NCBI GenBank assembly: GCA_948567375.1
Contig: OX419758.1
Span: 41,989,473-42,053,472 of the forward strand
Direction: 5' to 3'
Source: Lunularia cruciata
Lineage: Eukaryota; Streptophyta; Marchantiopsida; Lunulariales; Lunulariaceae
Length of the DNA stretch: 64,000 nucleotides
Within the stretch, counting starts at the first letter, position 1. The number at the start of each line of letters is the position of its first letter. The position numbers were made by a program, and so were the translations under genes. Below the pieces are notes generated by a model that was given only the letters and a program-made list of their open reading frames with translations, was not told the origin of the DNA and did not search any database. Positions 12,205 through 23,450 of this stretch are shown piece by piece.

Positions 12205-12616
12205 TGTAAAAGACCGAATCTGAGGAGAGAAATAGGAGAATGGAAACTCACATTAGGACACTTGAATGAGGGAAAACTCCGAAGGCCTAGCATGAGCTTT
12301 GGCTTTGGTATTTATAGGTAGCATACAAGGCCTTTAAGAAGCTTCTCAAGAAGCTTCCTCAAGCCGCTTTCTTAAAATGCAAGCCAAGTTAACTAGGATG
12401 CTTCTCAAGAAGCTTCCTTCTAGAAGCCGCCTACTTGGCATGCAAGCTAAGCTAGTTAGAAGCTTCTAGAAGCTACTTACTTGAGATGCAAGCTAAGCTA
12501 GCCGAGAAGCTTCCCAAGAAGCTTCCTAGGTACTTCCAAAATATTCTAGGCTAATTTGTCTTATGTGCTACTTTGTAAGCCCAACTAACTTTGTTGCTAA
12601 ACTCCATATTGTTACA
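12205..12616 (-). repeat. 5' LTR of Gypsy copy B, shared with the next unit
   Basis: About 412 bp, minus orientation, TGTAACAATATGGAG at the upper end, TATA at 12,307-12,317, GAAGCTTC palindromes at about 12,336-12,530. The primer site follows at 12,203-12,189. Immediately above it (12,617 onward) comes the pol 3' end of another unit, not host DNA. Confidence 0.8.
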
Positions 12617-14623
12617 GGGTGGATGTACATATGACAAAGCAAGGCAACTGAATAAGCAACAAGAGAAATGAGTTGGGTGATATCAAAGGGTCCTATCCAA
12701 TTAGGAGCAAGGTTATGGACTTGGTTATCAAGTGGGAGGGGTAGGTTACTAGACAAGAACATGTCCTTATCACCTACTTGAAAGGTGAGATCACAACAAA
12801 TTGAAAGGTGAGATCACAACTTGAAAGGTGGTATGCATATTTTTTCTGATGATTTTGAGCAACAAGGAGATGAGATTTGGCTTGTTGGAGATATTGGAAT
12901 ATGGTGGTCAAGAAGGTGGAAGTACAAGGGACATGAGATGGAGGAGGAGCAAGAAGAGATTTTGGAACAAGTTGATCTTGGCCAAAATTGAATAAGAAAG
13001 GAGAGAATCTGGTGCTTGCATGTTTGGAATTATTGTATGCAAACTCCGCAATTGCAAGACATTCATCCTAATTAGTATGGTGAATGTTGATGAAGGCACA
13101 AAGCATATCCTCCGAGGTGCAATTTGCACGTTTAGTTTTTCCATCAGTTTGAGGATGATAGGCCGTGAGCAAGCTTGGTGACGGGTATCTAGAAGAGTGC
13201 TTGCCAAAATTTTCTAGTGAATCGAGTGTCACGATCAAAGTTGATTACACAAGGCATCCCATGATGCTTGAAGATAATGTCAAAGTAGATCTGCACCAAT
13301 GTTGGAGCATCCACTGTACCAAAGGTTGGTGCTAAATGGATTTGCTTACTAAGCTTATCCAAAAACAACACTATCATTGTGTGACCGTTCCTTTGTCTTG
13401 GGCAAGGATGTAATGAGATCCAACCTCATATGTTCCAATTGAGCAGATGGAATAGGGAGTGGTTAAAGGAGTCCACTCATTTTTGGTTGTTGGCCTTGTT
13501 ACATTGGTAGCTCTCACACGATCAAACAACCTTTCAAAATTTTCATGTTGAGCCACCACCATTGGTGTTGGAGGGTACCAAAGGTCTTGTCCACATCCAT
13601 GTGACCAATGATTGGTAAGTCATGGGCTCCTTGGAGGTGCACAAGTCAAAGATCACCCTTGGCTGGAACATATATCTGGTCCTCATGGAATAGAAGGCCT
13701 TCCTTGAAGGAGAAGTTGTTATACTCCTTGTCGCATGTTGTAAGATGACCTTGTACCATCTAAAAGAAGGGATCTTGTTGTAGAGCTATCCTAAACTCAA
13801 TTTGGACCTTGGAGTCAATTGCCACCATTGTAATTGCCATCGTGATGAGAGGAAGAGACTTCAAAATAGGGTTGCCATGATAGAGCATCAAGGATGACAT
13901 AGAACCGACGTGGTTTGTACTCAAGTATGATATCAAACAATTGGAGTTGCTCTTTCCTTTGATGATGTCAACTTTTCATGAATTTTAAATATAATGTCTA
14001 CAACAAGGGTTTGTGATCGGTTTGCATGATCACTTATTTCCCCAAGAGATAATGCCTCCATACCTTTGGTGGTATATACCATTGCTAGTTGTTCTTGATC
14101 TCATGCAAAATAATTCCTTTTTTTGATGTTTAATTTACAAGACTCAAAGGCAATGGGATGTAACCCATCTAGGAATTCTTGCTGCAACACAACTCCAATG
14201 GTAAAGTTAGAAGCATTGAAATCAACCACACAAGGTAGTTGAGGATCATATGGTTGAAGAATGGGTTTTGAAGACACCATATGTTTCAACTTTTGGAATG
14301 CTTTTTCATGCTTGGTGGTCCATTGAAAGCTTGAGTTTTCTCTAAGAGGTCAATCAATGGTGCTACCACATGCATATAATAATGGATGAACCATCGGTAA
14401 AAACTTACCAATCCATTAAATGCTTGCACCTCTATGGTATCCTTTGGAGTAGGCCAATAGATAATGACCTTGATTTTCTCCTCTTCCATCTTGATCCCTT
14501 TTGATGAGATCTTGTAACCCAAGAAGGTAATTTCCTTTTGCCAAAAGGCACACTTTGACTTCTTGCAATAAAATTTCCATTGATGTAATTGCCTTAGGAC
14601 TTCTTGCACATGATTTATTCATT
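12617..14623 (-). pseudogene. Partial Gypsy pol (RT connection to integrase C-terminus)
   Basis: This is colinear with 7,399-9,690 of copy B. The integrase C-terminal module (VHNLAPNWIGPFDI) is at about 12,730-12,680. The catalytic-core equivalent around 13,160 is decayed (MEKLNVQIAPRRIC). RNase H (ILQPYDPQLPCVVDFNAS) is at 14,270, and the RT connection (FNGLVSFYRWFIHYYMHV) at about 14,440. At 14,617-14,624 the pol sequence jumps straight into the first bases of an LTR, so the RT core, protease and gag are missing. Confidence 0.75.
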
Positions 14624-14671
14624 ACTTTGTTAACCTTGACTAACTTCATCACTAAACTCCATATGGTTACA
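14624..14671 (-). repeat. LTR 5'-end remnant (about 48 bp)
   Basis: On the minus strand it begins TGTAACCATATGGAG and continues like the first ~50 bp of the other LTRs (compare 6,612-6,667). It then switches abruptly to mid-pol sequence, marking a large internal deletion. Confidence 0.65.
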
Positions 14672-15299
14672 CCATGCAACTTTAAGGATTTCCAAAAAGA
14701 GGAAGAGGAAGAGGAGAGATAGTAATTTCTCACAAGCAATTTTATAAATTTCCATTACTCTTGTTCAAAAGTAGTTATCAAAGAGACCAATGAAATCAAA
14801 TAGGAGGCCAATGGAATTGCTTTCCCATATCATCTACAATAAATAGAAAATACAACAATTCTTACAAGTGGAAAGGAAAAATGGTTCATGATCGGATATT
14901 TGGTGTCATTGCAAGCTCAATGTTTATTTCATGTACATAGAAGACTTAGTTAGCACTAGTAGTGAGCAAAGAGAGTCACCTAAGGGTGTAATTGAAAGTC
15001 ATTTTGATGGAATTGGGATTCAATGTAAGAGATAGTGCTCAAATTAATCAATGGAGGTCTCTATCATCAATAGTTTGTATGAAATTAGCTAAATTGATCC
15101 AATTGTTTACAATCATTTAATGAATCATTTTGGGTTCTAAACTATGCTATTGATTTTTCAATGGTTATTTACTTATGTAGTAGATGGGTAATTTTTTGAT
15201 GACCTTTGTTCAATATGAATGCATTGATTGTATCCTACTACTTTACTTTTGATGTGGTTTAATTTACAAATGGACTATGTTTTCAATAGAATCCAAGGA
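14672..15299. other. No recognised gene
   Basis: AT-rich intergenic sequence with no frame or repeat I can place. Confidence 0.5.
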
Positions 15300-16760
15300 T
15301 TTTATCACATATTTCTTAGATGTAGTACTTGCAAAGTATATTCTCCATATGGATGACCTTCTTCTTCTAGGAGATCCATAAGTGGCATTTGGTATATATT
15401 CCTCTTATATTGCATGTCAACTAAGTTTGCATGGTTCTCTCTTCTTTGACCTTCCTTTCACATTTGAGAGATTTTGATAGGAGGATTAGGGGGATTTCAT
15501 TAAACCAAGGACATTCAAGTGTGTGACAAGGGATTTCACACATAGATAGACATCTCTACCAATCTTGTGTAGAATGGTAACCTTAGTATCTATGGAGGAG
15601 AAAGTACCCGCAATGGTTTTGGGTAATTAGGCTCTCTTGGCACCCTTACTTCCATCCTATTTTTTGGTGTTCATAGGCTAATCTTGGAGACACATGCAAC
15701 CAAGGTGGATGAGGGATCTTTTCTCTCTACGTGTTATTGCAGCATACAAGAATAGGTCTATCTCAACATGCATGAGATGACCTTCCATCCTTTGCTCCTT
15801 TACCTTCTAATTGCACCAAAGGCTTGTAGTCTTCATTGATGGAGTAATAGTTTTAGCATACACTATATTCTCTCTTGGTTGACTCATCTATTCCTTGTGC
15901 TACTAGAGCATATCTTTGCTCTTGCTATAGCAAGGATATAAGCTCTTGGATCCTAGATCAATTGTACATTAGGACATTTTTACTTGCAGTAGCTACTTTC
16001 TCTACAATGATGAGGTTTTGCCTAGGTTTGGTGATCCATCTGCATGTTCATTTTTCACTTGTGAATGTGGTGGTTCTACACTAGATGCAACAATGGTCTA
16101 TATGCCATGATGTCCTTTTAGATGACAACGGATAACTAATCATAGTGCCAACAAGGATATAGTGTTTTCCATGGCACAAGAGAGTGGATACCTTACTTGG
16201 AGGGAGAGTTGGTAGTAAATACCTTACCCAGGTCAAAGCAAACTTGTACTTGGTCCAAGATTGATCAAGTGACAATAGTAGATGTTGTGGTTATGAAAAC
16301 TGCATGTGATGTAGGGTAGGAGGGAATGATTACTCATCCTCTTAGATGGGTGGCGAGTGGAGTGGTGGGAGGCAAGGTCTCCAAGTATAGAGGTATGTAG
16401 CTAGGTCATCTCTTTGTTCCTCTAGCCTTGGAGTTATATGGAGTGATGGATACGACATTTGACACATTTATCACAAAAGTGTAGGAGAGCATATCATATA
16501 AGACATAAGGGGATATCACTTTCACTCTCATATTTTATGGCACATTTTAGACAACATATATCCGTTACTTGATAGAGAGCACTGGTTTGTGCAATCCATT
16601 GGAGAGCCATCACACTAGGTGATGCTTCTTTGGATGCTCTAGTAGTTTGTAGACTATATGACTTGCATAGCTCGGATATCTTAGGTGTAGTAGGGCAGAT
16701 TTCTCATATCAATACTATTAGGGCTTAGCATCATTTTACCTCTTATGTCTCATCCTTGTA
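15300..16760 (+). pseudogene. 5'-truncated R2-like non-LTR retrotransposon copy
   Basis: Plus strand, colinear with the near-complete copy (read in the opposite direction at about 61,010-59,560). 15,310-15,400 matches the 'ATGTGGATGACCTTCC...GGAGATCC' region. 15,840-16,090 matches the ACSGKG...CIRAF region and the CCHC segment (TCECGGST). 16,230-16,400 matches the endonuclease region including GGKVSKYRGM. 16,620-16,760 is the 3' tail. Many stops; part of the middle is rearranged. Not functional. Confidence 0.75.
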
Positions 16761-18165
16761 GGGCTTGATTGGCCTTCACATCCATCTTGTTATATTGCAC
16801 TCTAGCCTATTTCTCTCTTTACTTTGAATGACGTACTTCTTTAAAAGAATCTATAGTTTAAGAACTGCGTTTCTTCCATTAGCATTGAACAATCCTCGTG
16901 TTTGTGCTGTTTTTTAGGCAGGCAATCCTTTTTGAAGTGGACACTTGAGAATGTATTCTCTAAGAATATGATTAGAGGATATACTTTGAAAATATAGATT
17001 TTCAGATCAGCCAAAACGTGGAAGTCTTAAAGCTCTGCGGACCCGATTGAGTTTGTTCATGTCGACTACTGTTGTGACAATACGTCAGAAGGGTACTTTT
17101 GGAACATATATTTTATTTCTATAAAAGAATCAAAGTATTAATAATCAGAAATCAACGGTTTAATAAGGGTGGTTACCACCTCGAGAGATGTATGCAATAT
17201 TTCTCCACGAGCATCCTTTGTGATTTGCCTGCTACTTTCTGTTTTAAAATTATAAATCTCTTGTCGTTCGTCACTAATGAGTGTATACGACAGATTTCTA
17301 TCATCATGCAATCTTTCAGTTTAAATCTGGTGATATGAAACAGATACGAAAATGACAAATTTGTGCATCGTGTTGCAAATTTGTGGAGACCTTATGGACA
17401 CATTATATAGAAAGCAAAGCAAGTACACCAGCTATGATAAGTAATACTGTATGGCTGCAGATTGGCACAAACGTCAAAATAATTGTTCGATGTCTCGTAC
17501 ATAGACCATATAGAAAGGGGCTCTTATTTCAAGGACAGGTCTGTACCTTTTAATTCGTTGGGGTGTTTTGACACAACTGCATGACTTTTAACATTAACTT
17601 CATGTAAGTTATTTTATCTTTCTAAAGCACCTCTCAAAACAAACAAACATACTTGTCCGTCTTACGAATCTTATTCACACGCATTTCAGCTGCCTTATCG
17701 TTCTCGTCGTTTGAATTTCCCAGACTCCATTGACGGCAGCAGCAGTAACAATGATTCTCTTTCTCCATTAATTGAGAAGGTTATTTACCATGTTACAAAG
17801 ACTTCAGTCGCTCACTAAATATAAATTAGTTAGTTAAGTAGCCAATTGAGTAATAATTAATCATATATATATATACAAACTGCGCCTCCCATGCGAACAA
17901 AGACAATCTCGACTGCAGTCAGCCAGAACGCCACGTTGAGGATCATGTGTGAGAGGCAGTAGCAGAGGTGGCGTGGCGAGCATTTTCACTTGCCACTCAC
18001 CATGTCGTGGCCTACGTGGCGTTACCATCGCTTGGGGTTCGACGACGCATGTCGCAAGTTTTCTGCCTTTGATCTGTGTTTCGATTCCGGTTTTCTATAC
18101 AGTAGAACATGCAATGTGGGTTGATCCTTGGAGCCGTCAGCTACGGAGAAAGTGCACGTAAAGTG
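16761..18165. other. Intergenic, no recognised gene
   Basis: Low-complexity and AT-rich stretches (for example an ATAT run near 17,862-17,873) and short frames only. Confidence 0.5.
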
Positions 18166-18169
18166 ATGG

Positions 18170-18322
18170 TGCTATAAATTGTATTGGATATCTTAGGTGC
18201 ACATTTCTCATATAGACTCTATTGGTGCTTAGTCACATGTTAATTTTTTTTTTCTCTCCCTTGAACGGGGTCTTCCTAACCTTCATTTTTCCTACACGGT
18301 CGCCTTTTGTTTTAAAGGTCTA
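18170..18322 (+). mobile_element. R2-like 3' tail fragment
   Basis: It contains 'ggatatcttaggtgc', 'ctcatatagactctattgg', 'ctctcccttg', 'ggggtcttcc' and the end block 'acacggtcgcctttt', in the same order as the tails at 59.1 and 59.5 kb. Severely 5'-truncated. Confidence 0.7.
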
Positions 18323-18865
18323 GAATGGATGTATGTAATGCAAATAATATGTGAAATGTCTGGATAGCGGAGGAAATGGTTTATACCAGTAACAAATGGA
18401 TTCAAGGACTTTTACCGGTAGAAAGATACAAAATTGGAATCCCATATTTTGCCTTGACTAAATTTTTACCAAATGGATCGGCCATGCCCTACACCTACAC
18501 TCGTCATTGTGGTGCTTATTAGTTATCTATGGATCAAGATAGAATATAGAACGTTTTTGGTGAATAGCAGAGCAGTTAACGAAGATATATTTTCTGATTG
18601 AAAGTTTCAATATCTCTAATGTTTAAAAGTTACCACGTAACTATTACTTCATTCTAGTTAAAACCCATGTACCTATGCTTTAGACAGAAAATAAATATGT
18701 TCCAATTACATTCACAGTCCATGTACTTGACTTTCAAGTTTTAGGATTTAAGGTTTATAAATAAAATTTTTGAAGTATACTTACTCTTTTAAAATAAGGG
18801 AATCGATAAAATCACATACCAATATAAAATAAAGTTTAATCAATAAGAGGTCACGGAAAATTCCA
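18323..18865. other. No recognised gene
   Basis: AT-rich sequence between the R2-like tail and the MULE; nothing identified. Confidence 0.4.
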
Positions 18866-18869
18866 CCTC

Positions 18870-19090
18870 CGTTAATATGCCTGTCCGTTTCTGCATCTAG
18901 TTCAAAGGCAGACGGCTCATGACATGTTGAGTTATTAATACGAGCCACACTTCTAACACATTGTCCTCTTGTGAGTGGAACTTCCAAGGAAATTGAATTG
19001 GTGCTAGATTGTTGAGGGAAGAACATGCTCTTTGCAGAAAGACACCTTGCTGATTGGGTGGCAACTGATGAAAGTATTGTAACAATCCCT
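18870..19090 (-). pseudogene. Inverted copy of the MULE/FAR1 transposase C-terminus
   Basis: Minus-strand reading includes YFHQLPPNQQGVFLQRACSS and a stretch resembling the G-R-P-x-G-S-x-A-R-I-N-N-S...E-P-S-A-F-E tail common in FAR1-type MULE transposases. It matches 31,215-31,460 on the plus strand. It lies back to back with the N-terminal part at 19,130, so it is either a second truncated MULE or an inverted duplication. Confidence 0.55.
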
Positions 19091-19129
19091 AAGTTGATCA
19101 ACTTTTTTTTATCTCTTTATCTCACAAAA

Positions 19130-19660
19130 ACATTGTTGAATCCACTGATTCCCGATACATTTGCCTCCAAAGAGGAACTCGTTCAACATGTCCAAGATTA
19201 TGCCAGCACTCAAGGGTATGCTGTTTCCATAAGTACAAGGAATCAGTCAAGGACAAGCAAATCTGGTTGCATTGTGACCAAAGTGGACTAAATGTAGTAT
19301 CAAAATCCTCCATTAGGAATACATCTACTTGCCGCATTGGATGCCCTTTTCTGTTGTATGCAACAAAGAGAAAGGATGATGGCCTTTGACATCTGGCTGT
19401 TGCAGATGCAAATCATAATTATAAACCTTTTCCATCCTTGTCATGTCATTCTCATCACCGTCGTCTTACAAGAGATCAGCTCAATGAAGTCAAGCACCTA
19501 TTTGTCAACGGAGTGCCCCCAAGACAAATCATGGCTTTGCTACGAGCAGTAGATCCTAGGGCCATATTGATCAATCACAATATCTACAATGCCTTGGCCA
19601 AAACTAATCATGAAACACTCAACAATTGCACTCCTATTGAAGCATTAATTGATAAATTGT
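19130..19660 (+). pseudogene. MULE/FAR1-type transposase, N-terminal part
   Basis: Plus-strand reading over several frame breaks gives FASKEELVQHVQDYASTQGY and CPFLLYATKRKDDGL followed by ADANHNYKPFP. Then come LTRDQLNEVKHLFVNGVPPR and DPRAILINHNIYNALAKTN, then TPIEAL. This is the DNA-binding (FAR1-like, C..C...HNH) and linker part of a Mutator-like transposase, which cuts and inserts DNA at terminal inverted repeats. It stops at a TA microsatellite, and the rest of the gene reappears at 29.5 kb. Confidence 0.7.
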
Positions 19661-19661
19661 G

Positions 19662-19663
<2 letters not shown>

Positions 19664-19735
<72 letters not shown>
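19664..19735. repeat. (TA)36 microsatellite
   Basis: 72 bp of uninterrupted alternating T and A at the point where the MULE coding sequence ends and Gypsy element 2 begins. Confidence 0.95.
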
Positions 19736-19737
<2 letters not shown>

Positions 19738-19825
19738 ATTGCTACACAACATACATCACTATCAACATCACACACTATAGAAACACAACTCACACATAAG
19801 TTATAAATGTACTCTAAAGTGTCAC

Positions 19826-20259
19826 AATAATCAATTTGTTCACACCACTTCAATCACACTCAACCAGATAAGCGTTTGATCTGTCACTCAATAATCTGCC
19901 AACAATTGGGCACTGATTACAGTCAAGCCACACCCACTCTAGCCAAGAGAATCCAAGTGACCCTTGGCGGCCTCTATCCACCATAGCTAGGAACTCAAAG
20001 GCTCAACATCAAAGAAGTGAGCTCTCCGGAGCTGCACTTTGAGAGTATACCCCCTCGTCTCCAACCCTAATGGTCCCGTTGATAGCACATCCAATGGTGA
20101 AAATGGTGTAAGTGATGGTAGGCCCCACCATGTAGTCAGTACCTTGAACACAAAATCTGATTGTCAACAAGTAGTCTATGAGTAACTACCAAAATACTCT
20201 TAATTATCAACACTACTACTCTAGAGTCCGAGCAATCTAGGTGCAATGCTCTAAATGGC
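19826..20259 (-). repeat. Gypsy element 2 LTR-like repeat, left copy
   Basis: Nearly colinear with 29,038-29,485. Shared blocks include 'caatttgttcacaccac', 'caagccac...actctag', 'caaggctcaacatcaaagaa'-type sequence, 'catgtagtcagtacc' and 'actactactctagagtcc'. The edges are approximate. A further repeat links 19,738-19,826 to 20,275-20,372 ('cacgcactatagaagcacaac'). Confidence 0.7.
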
Positions 20260-20879
20260 GTAGCAATTGTTGTGCGTATATACATCACTACACAATATAT
20301 ATCATTGTCAACATCACGCACTATAGAAGCACAACTCATACATAAGTCATACATGGATTCTAAAGTGCCCCAAGGCCCCCCAAGTTGGCGGTTAGGTCCC
20401 TCTAACTCCAGATAGCCATCTACTCCAAGTATATGGTATACCCTATGGTGGGCAAAAGATTAGGAGGCTAGGTGTTATCAAGCCCCATCATTAGTTGCCT
20501 ATCTGCAATCTATACCATATAAAGGATGAACTAGCTATCGATCAAGTACATCTAAGACATAACCACTATCCTTGAGGAACCACCATGAAGGGAGGAGTCA
20601 TACATGCCATATGCCATCCTCACAAACAATTATCACACACTAACATAGTAGCAGCTCCACCAAAAGATCCGTATAATATACACTACAAGCCTACATGTAC
20701 AAGTGCCAAGCTTGGATCCATATTACCATCAATGTTTGGGAGGTGGTATGGTGCACAATTGTGTACATGATCCTTCCAAACAACACCATCACGTCCTTCC
20801 AAGTGCTACCAACTCAATCTACTTGGAGAAGTGCTCCACCATAACCAAAAAGTATTGATGATGTCTCATAATCAATGAT

Positions 20880-21280
20880 AAAGGTCAAGCAAAGTCCAAA
20901 TTCTAATGGTAGCCCAATCCCATGATAGGTAATGGATGTAATTATGGGATATGAGCATTGAATGATGCTCTAACTTGGTCACAAACCACACATCTTGCAA
21001 AAATTTGTTGTACATTGATATGCATATTGTGCCACCAATAATGACTCTTAAGTAATCTATATATTTGCTTTACTCCAATGTCCTAGCTCCCCATGAGCAT
21101 GACGGACCAACTGTGGTCTCTGAGATGAATGTGGTACTACTTGCACTCCAACATCCTCCCATACCCAAAGAAGGTGTCCACTCTCCAATCTGAACCGTCT
21201 GGCTTGCTGAAGAACACAATCTTTCTCCTTGGCCCCAATTGTGCTACCCACAACACTAGTGCAAAGATAGTCCATCACTA
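20880..21280 (-). pseudogene. Gypsy element 2 integrase, N-terminal region
   Basis: Minus-strand frame (21,278-21,057) contains AKEKDCVLQQARRFRLESG and ends RHAHGELGHWSKANI. The H-x3-H part of the integrase zinc-binding region is therefore visible, but the frame is lost just after it. Downstream sequence towards 20,880 is decayed. Confidence 0.6.
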
Positions 21281-21596
21281 AGACATCATCATGAATGTCT
21301 CATTGAGCTATACTACTATCTCCACTCTCTAGATCTATGACCTCAATAACTCTTCTTGTATGTGCTGAGAGAGATACCACCAAAGCCTCAAAAAATATAC
21401 AAAGAAAGGTATATGAATGCCAACCCAACACCATCTCCTCATCTATCTCACCATGCCAACATGATCCAATCTGATCCTATTGGCTGGGATATGGGTTTCT
21501 ACTCAACCCATATGTATCATGGTTCACCACTTTAGGTCTATGAATAACTGTGAAATCATACTCCTATAAAATCAGAGCCCATTGTGCAAGCTTCCT

Positions 21597-22200
21597 TTAA
21601 AGCTTGTCAGACTCCATCAACCACTTTAGCGGCGGGTGATCAATAATGAGAGTAAAGGGTTTTGCAGATAGGTAACATTGGAAATGTGTTACTACCCATA
21701 TTGTTGCCAAGCAATCTCTCTCATATGAACTATACGTTACCTCCGCTGAATTGTTGGAGTGACTAGCATAGACCACCTCAAGCTCCTTCCTCTCATCGTC
21801 ATGTTGAGTGAGCACTCCAAGCCATAACATACTCCAATTAGTGTGAAATTGAAATGGTTGTCCTTTGATTGGTCTCCTTAAAATAGGAGCAAATGCCAAC
21901 ATCTCCTTGAGCTTTACAAAAGCTCTCTCCTGCTCATCTCCCCAACACCACTCATGTGTAAGCTTGGTTAGCTTTTTCAAGGCCTTGGCAATGGCACCAA
22001 AATCTTTAACAGAGCGGTGATAGAAGTTCACCAACCCAAGGAATACTTGCACTTTGCTCACATCTATAGGCCAAGGAATTTGTGCAATAGCCTCCACCTT
22101 GGTCTGTTGAACACCAAGTCCTCTAGGGTAGATAGTGTGACCCAAATACTCAACCTTCTCATGGAAGAATCTACACTTCCCAAGATGTACTTTGAGTCCT
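21597..22200 (-). pseudogene. Gypsy element 2 RT end and RNase H
   Basis: One open minus-strand frame of 182 codons (22,145-21,597). It holds the RT connection (VFLGLVNFYHRSVKDFGAI) and the RNase H start (ILRRPIKGQPFQFHTNWS, where the first catalytic Asp appears replaced). It continues AEVTYSSYERDCLATIW and IDHPPLKWLMES. The preceding YLGHTIYP links it to the RT fragment at 22,887, interrupted by a solo LTR. Confidence 0.8.
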
Positions 22201-22202
22201 AT

Positions 22203-22891
22203 GAGCCGGCATGTCTCTCACTCAAGATGAACCTCTGATGGCTATTATGGTAGCGCACCATGGACTAAGAAGGCAAGGAACCCCAACTCCATCATACTCC
22301 TCCAAGGCTAACACTCCAAGACTCAAGACATTGTTCACTAGAGAACTCAATGAGAGAGAGATAGTTGCAAATGAAAGGATGATGAGTATCTCCTCACCCC
22401 TTGTTTATATACTTGTGAAATAGTTACGTACTAAATTTACTAATTACCATAGTAACTCAAGTTACTAGACTAAAAGTCAAGTAAAATCAAAAAGTAGAAA
22501 GGAATATCTATTCACATGGGCATATTCCCCTAAGCATGTGGTCTTATCTTGACCCAACCACTAAGTCAAGGATTCATTCACATGGGCTATCCTTGGACTA
22601 AAGAAGAATCCAAAACAAAAAGGCTTGCGGGCCCAAGAGATTTCAACTCTTTCCTCAAAGCCAAACACCTAGGAATAATACCAAGTCAATACACTAAAAT
22701 CCAAAATAGTGGTGCTCATCTTTTCTATTTCCTCTAAAGTAAGGTCCCCTCTATCTTAACTATGACTAACTTTAGCTAATCATGACTAATATAGAATCAT
22801 CTTTTATCTCTATATAAATAATATCTCTCAAGTACTTGTAATACCAAGCTAAATATCACAATACCACACACATGCATAAATGGGTGTTACA
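22203..22891 (-). repeat. Solo LTR of another retrotransposon inside Gypsy element 2
   Basis: This sequence of about 690 bp interrupts RT between HLLEVFERLTSHGL (right) and the continuation ending in YLGHTIYP (left). On the minus strand it begins TGTAACACCC and ends near CTCATA, and short 'gtcc' duplications flank it (22,196-22,199 and 22,892-22,895). A minus-strand TATA box (GTATATAAAC) lies at about 22,403-22,413. No internal coding sequence remains, hence a solo LTR. Confidence 0.65.
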
Positions 22892-23450
22892 GTCCATGAG
22901 ATGTCAACCTCTCAAACACCTCCAACAAATGTCTCTCAAGCTCCTCCATAGTAGTGCTATAGATCAAAATATCATCAATATAGTACCGAGAAAAATCCAA
23001 TCCAGCTAAAATCCTATCTATGACCTTGTGGAACTCAATAGGAGTGTTCTTCCAATGGTACAAACCTCCACTAATATAACACATCCTTGTTGTGAGGATC
23101 AATAACCCAAAATATTCTCTTGGACTTATCCTCCTCCCTCATTGGCAATTGATGATATCCTACTCAAGGATCCAAAGTTCTAAAGACCTTTGCATGCCAA
23201 TCGCATCAAAGATCTCCTCTAGTGTAAGCATGGCATACCAATCAACCTTAGTCTATTGGTTAATAGGATGATAATTTCCACACATTTGCCTATCTTTGTA
23301 GTTGCCATGTATATCCTTCTTGTTTGGCATCATTATAGCTAATGCATACTCTCCATGTGAAATCTCCACCAAACCGGCCTCAAAAATGTCTCTTCTCCAG
23401 CTCTAAATCAATGCTCTCTCCATATCACTATATCAATAGGGATATCGGAA
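22892..23450 (-). pseudogene. Gypsy element 2 reverse transcriptase core
   Basis: Minus-strand frame 23,102-22,887 has the fragment TPIEFHKVIDRILAGLDFSR followed by YYIDDILIYSTTMEELERHL, containing the YIDD catalytic box. Upstream sequence to about 23,450 carries earlier RT motifs in broken frames. Confidence 0.8.

Larger units (their letters stand above)
6983..12616 (-). mobile_element. Near full-length but inactive Ty3/Gypsy LTR retrotransposon (copy B)
   Basis: 5.6 kb, minus strand. The 5' LTR is 12,205-12,616, followed by a primer site (12,189-12,203, TGGTATCAAAGTAAG), gag, zinc knuckle, protease, RT, RNase H, integrase and the 3' LTR at 6,983-7,398. RT before integrase places it in Ty3/Gypsy. 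Gag and pol carry multiple stops and frameshifts. No chromodomain is seen. Neither end shows a clean target duplication because both LTRs abut other internal pieces of the same family. Confidence 0.85.

Noticed and set aside
18050..18110. Possible tRNA T-loop-like 'tttcgattcc'
   Set aside because: No matching acceptor stem or anticodon arm could be built around it.
19438..19853. Frames with long IYIYIY runs on both strands
   Set aside because: They are produced by translation of the TA microsatellite. Only the upstream part on the plus strand is genuine (decayed) MULE sequence.
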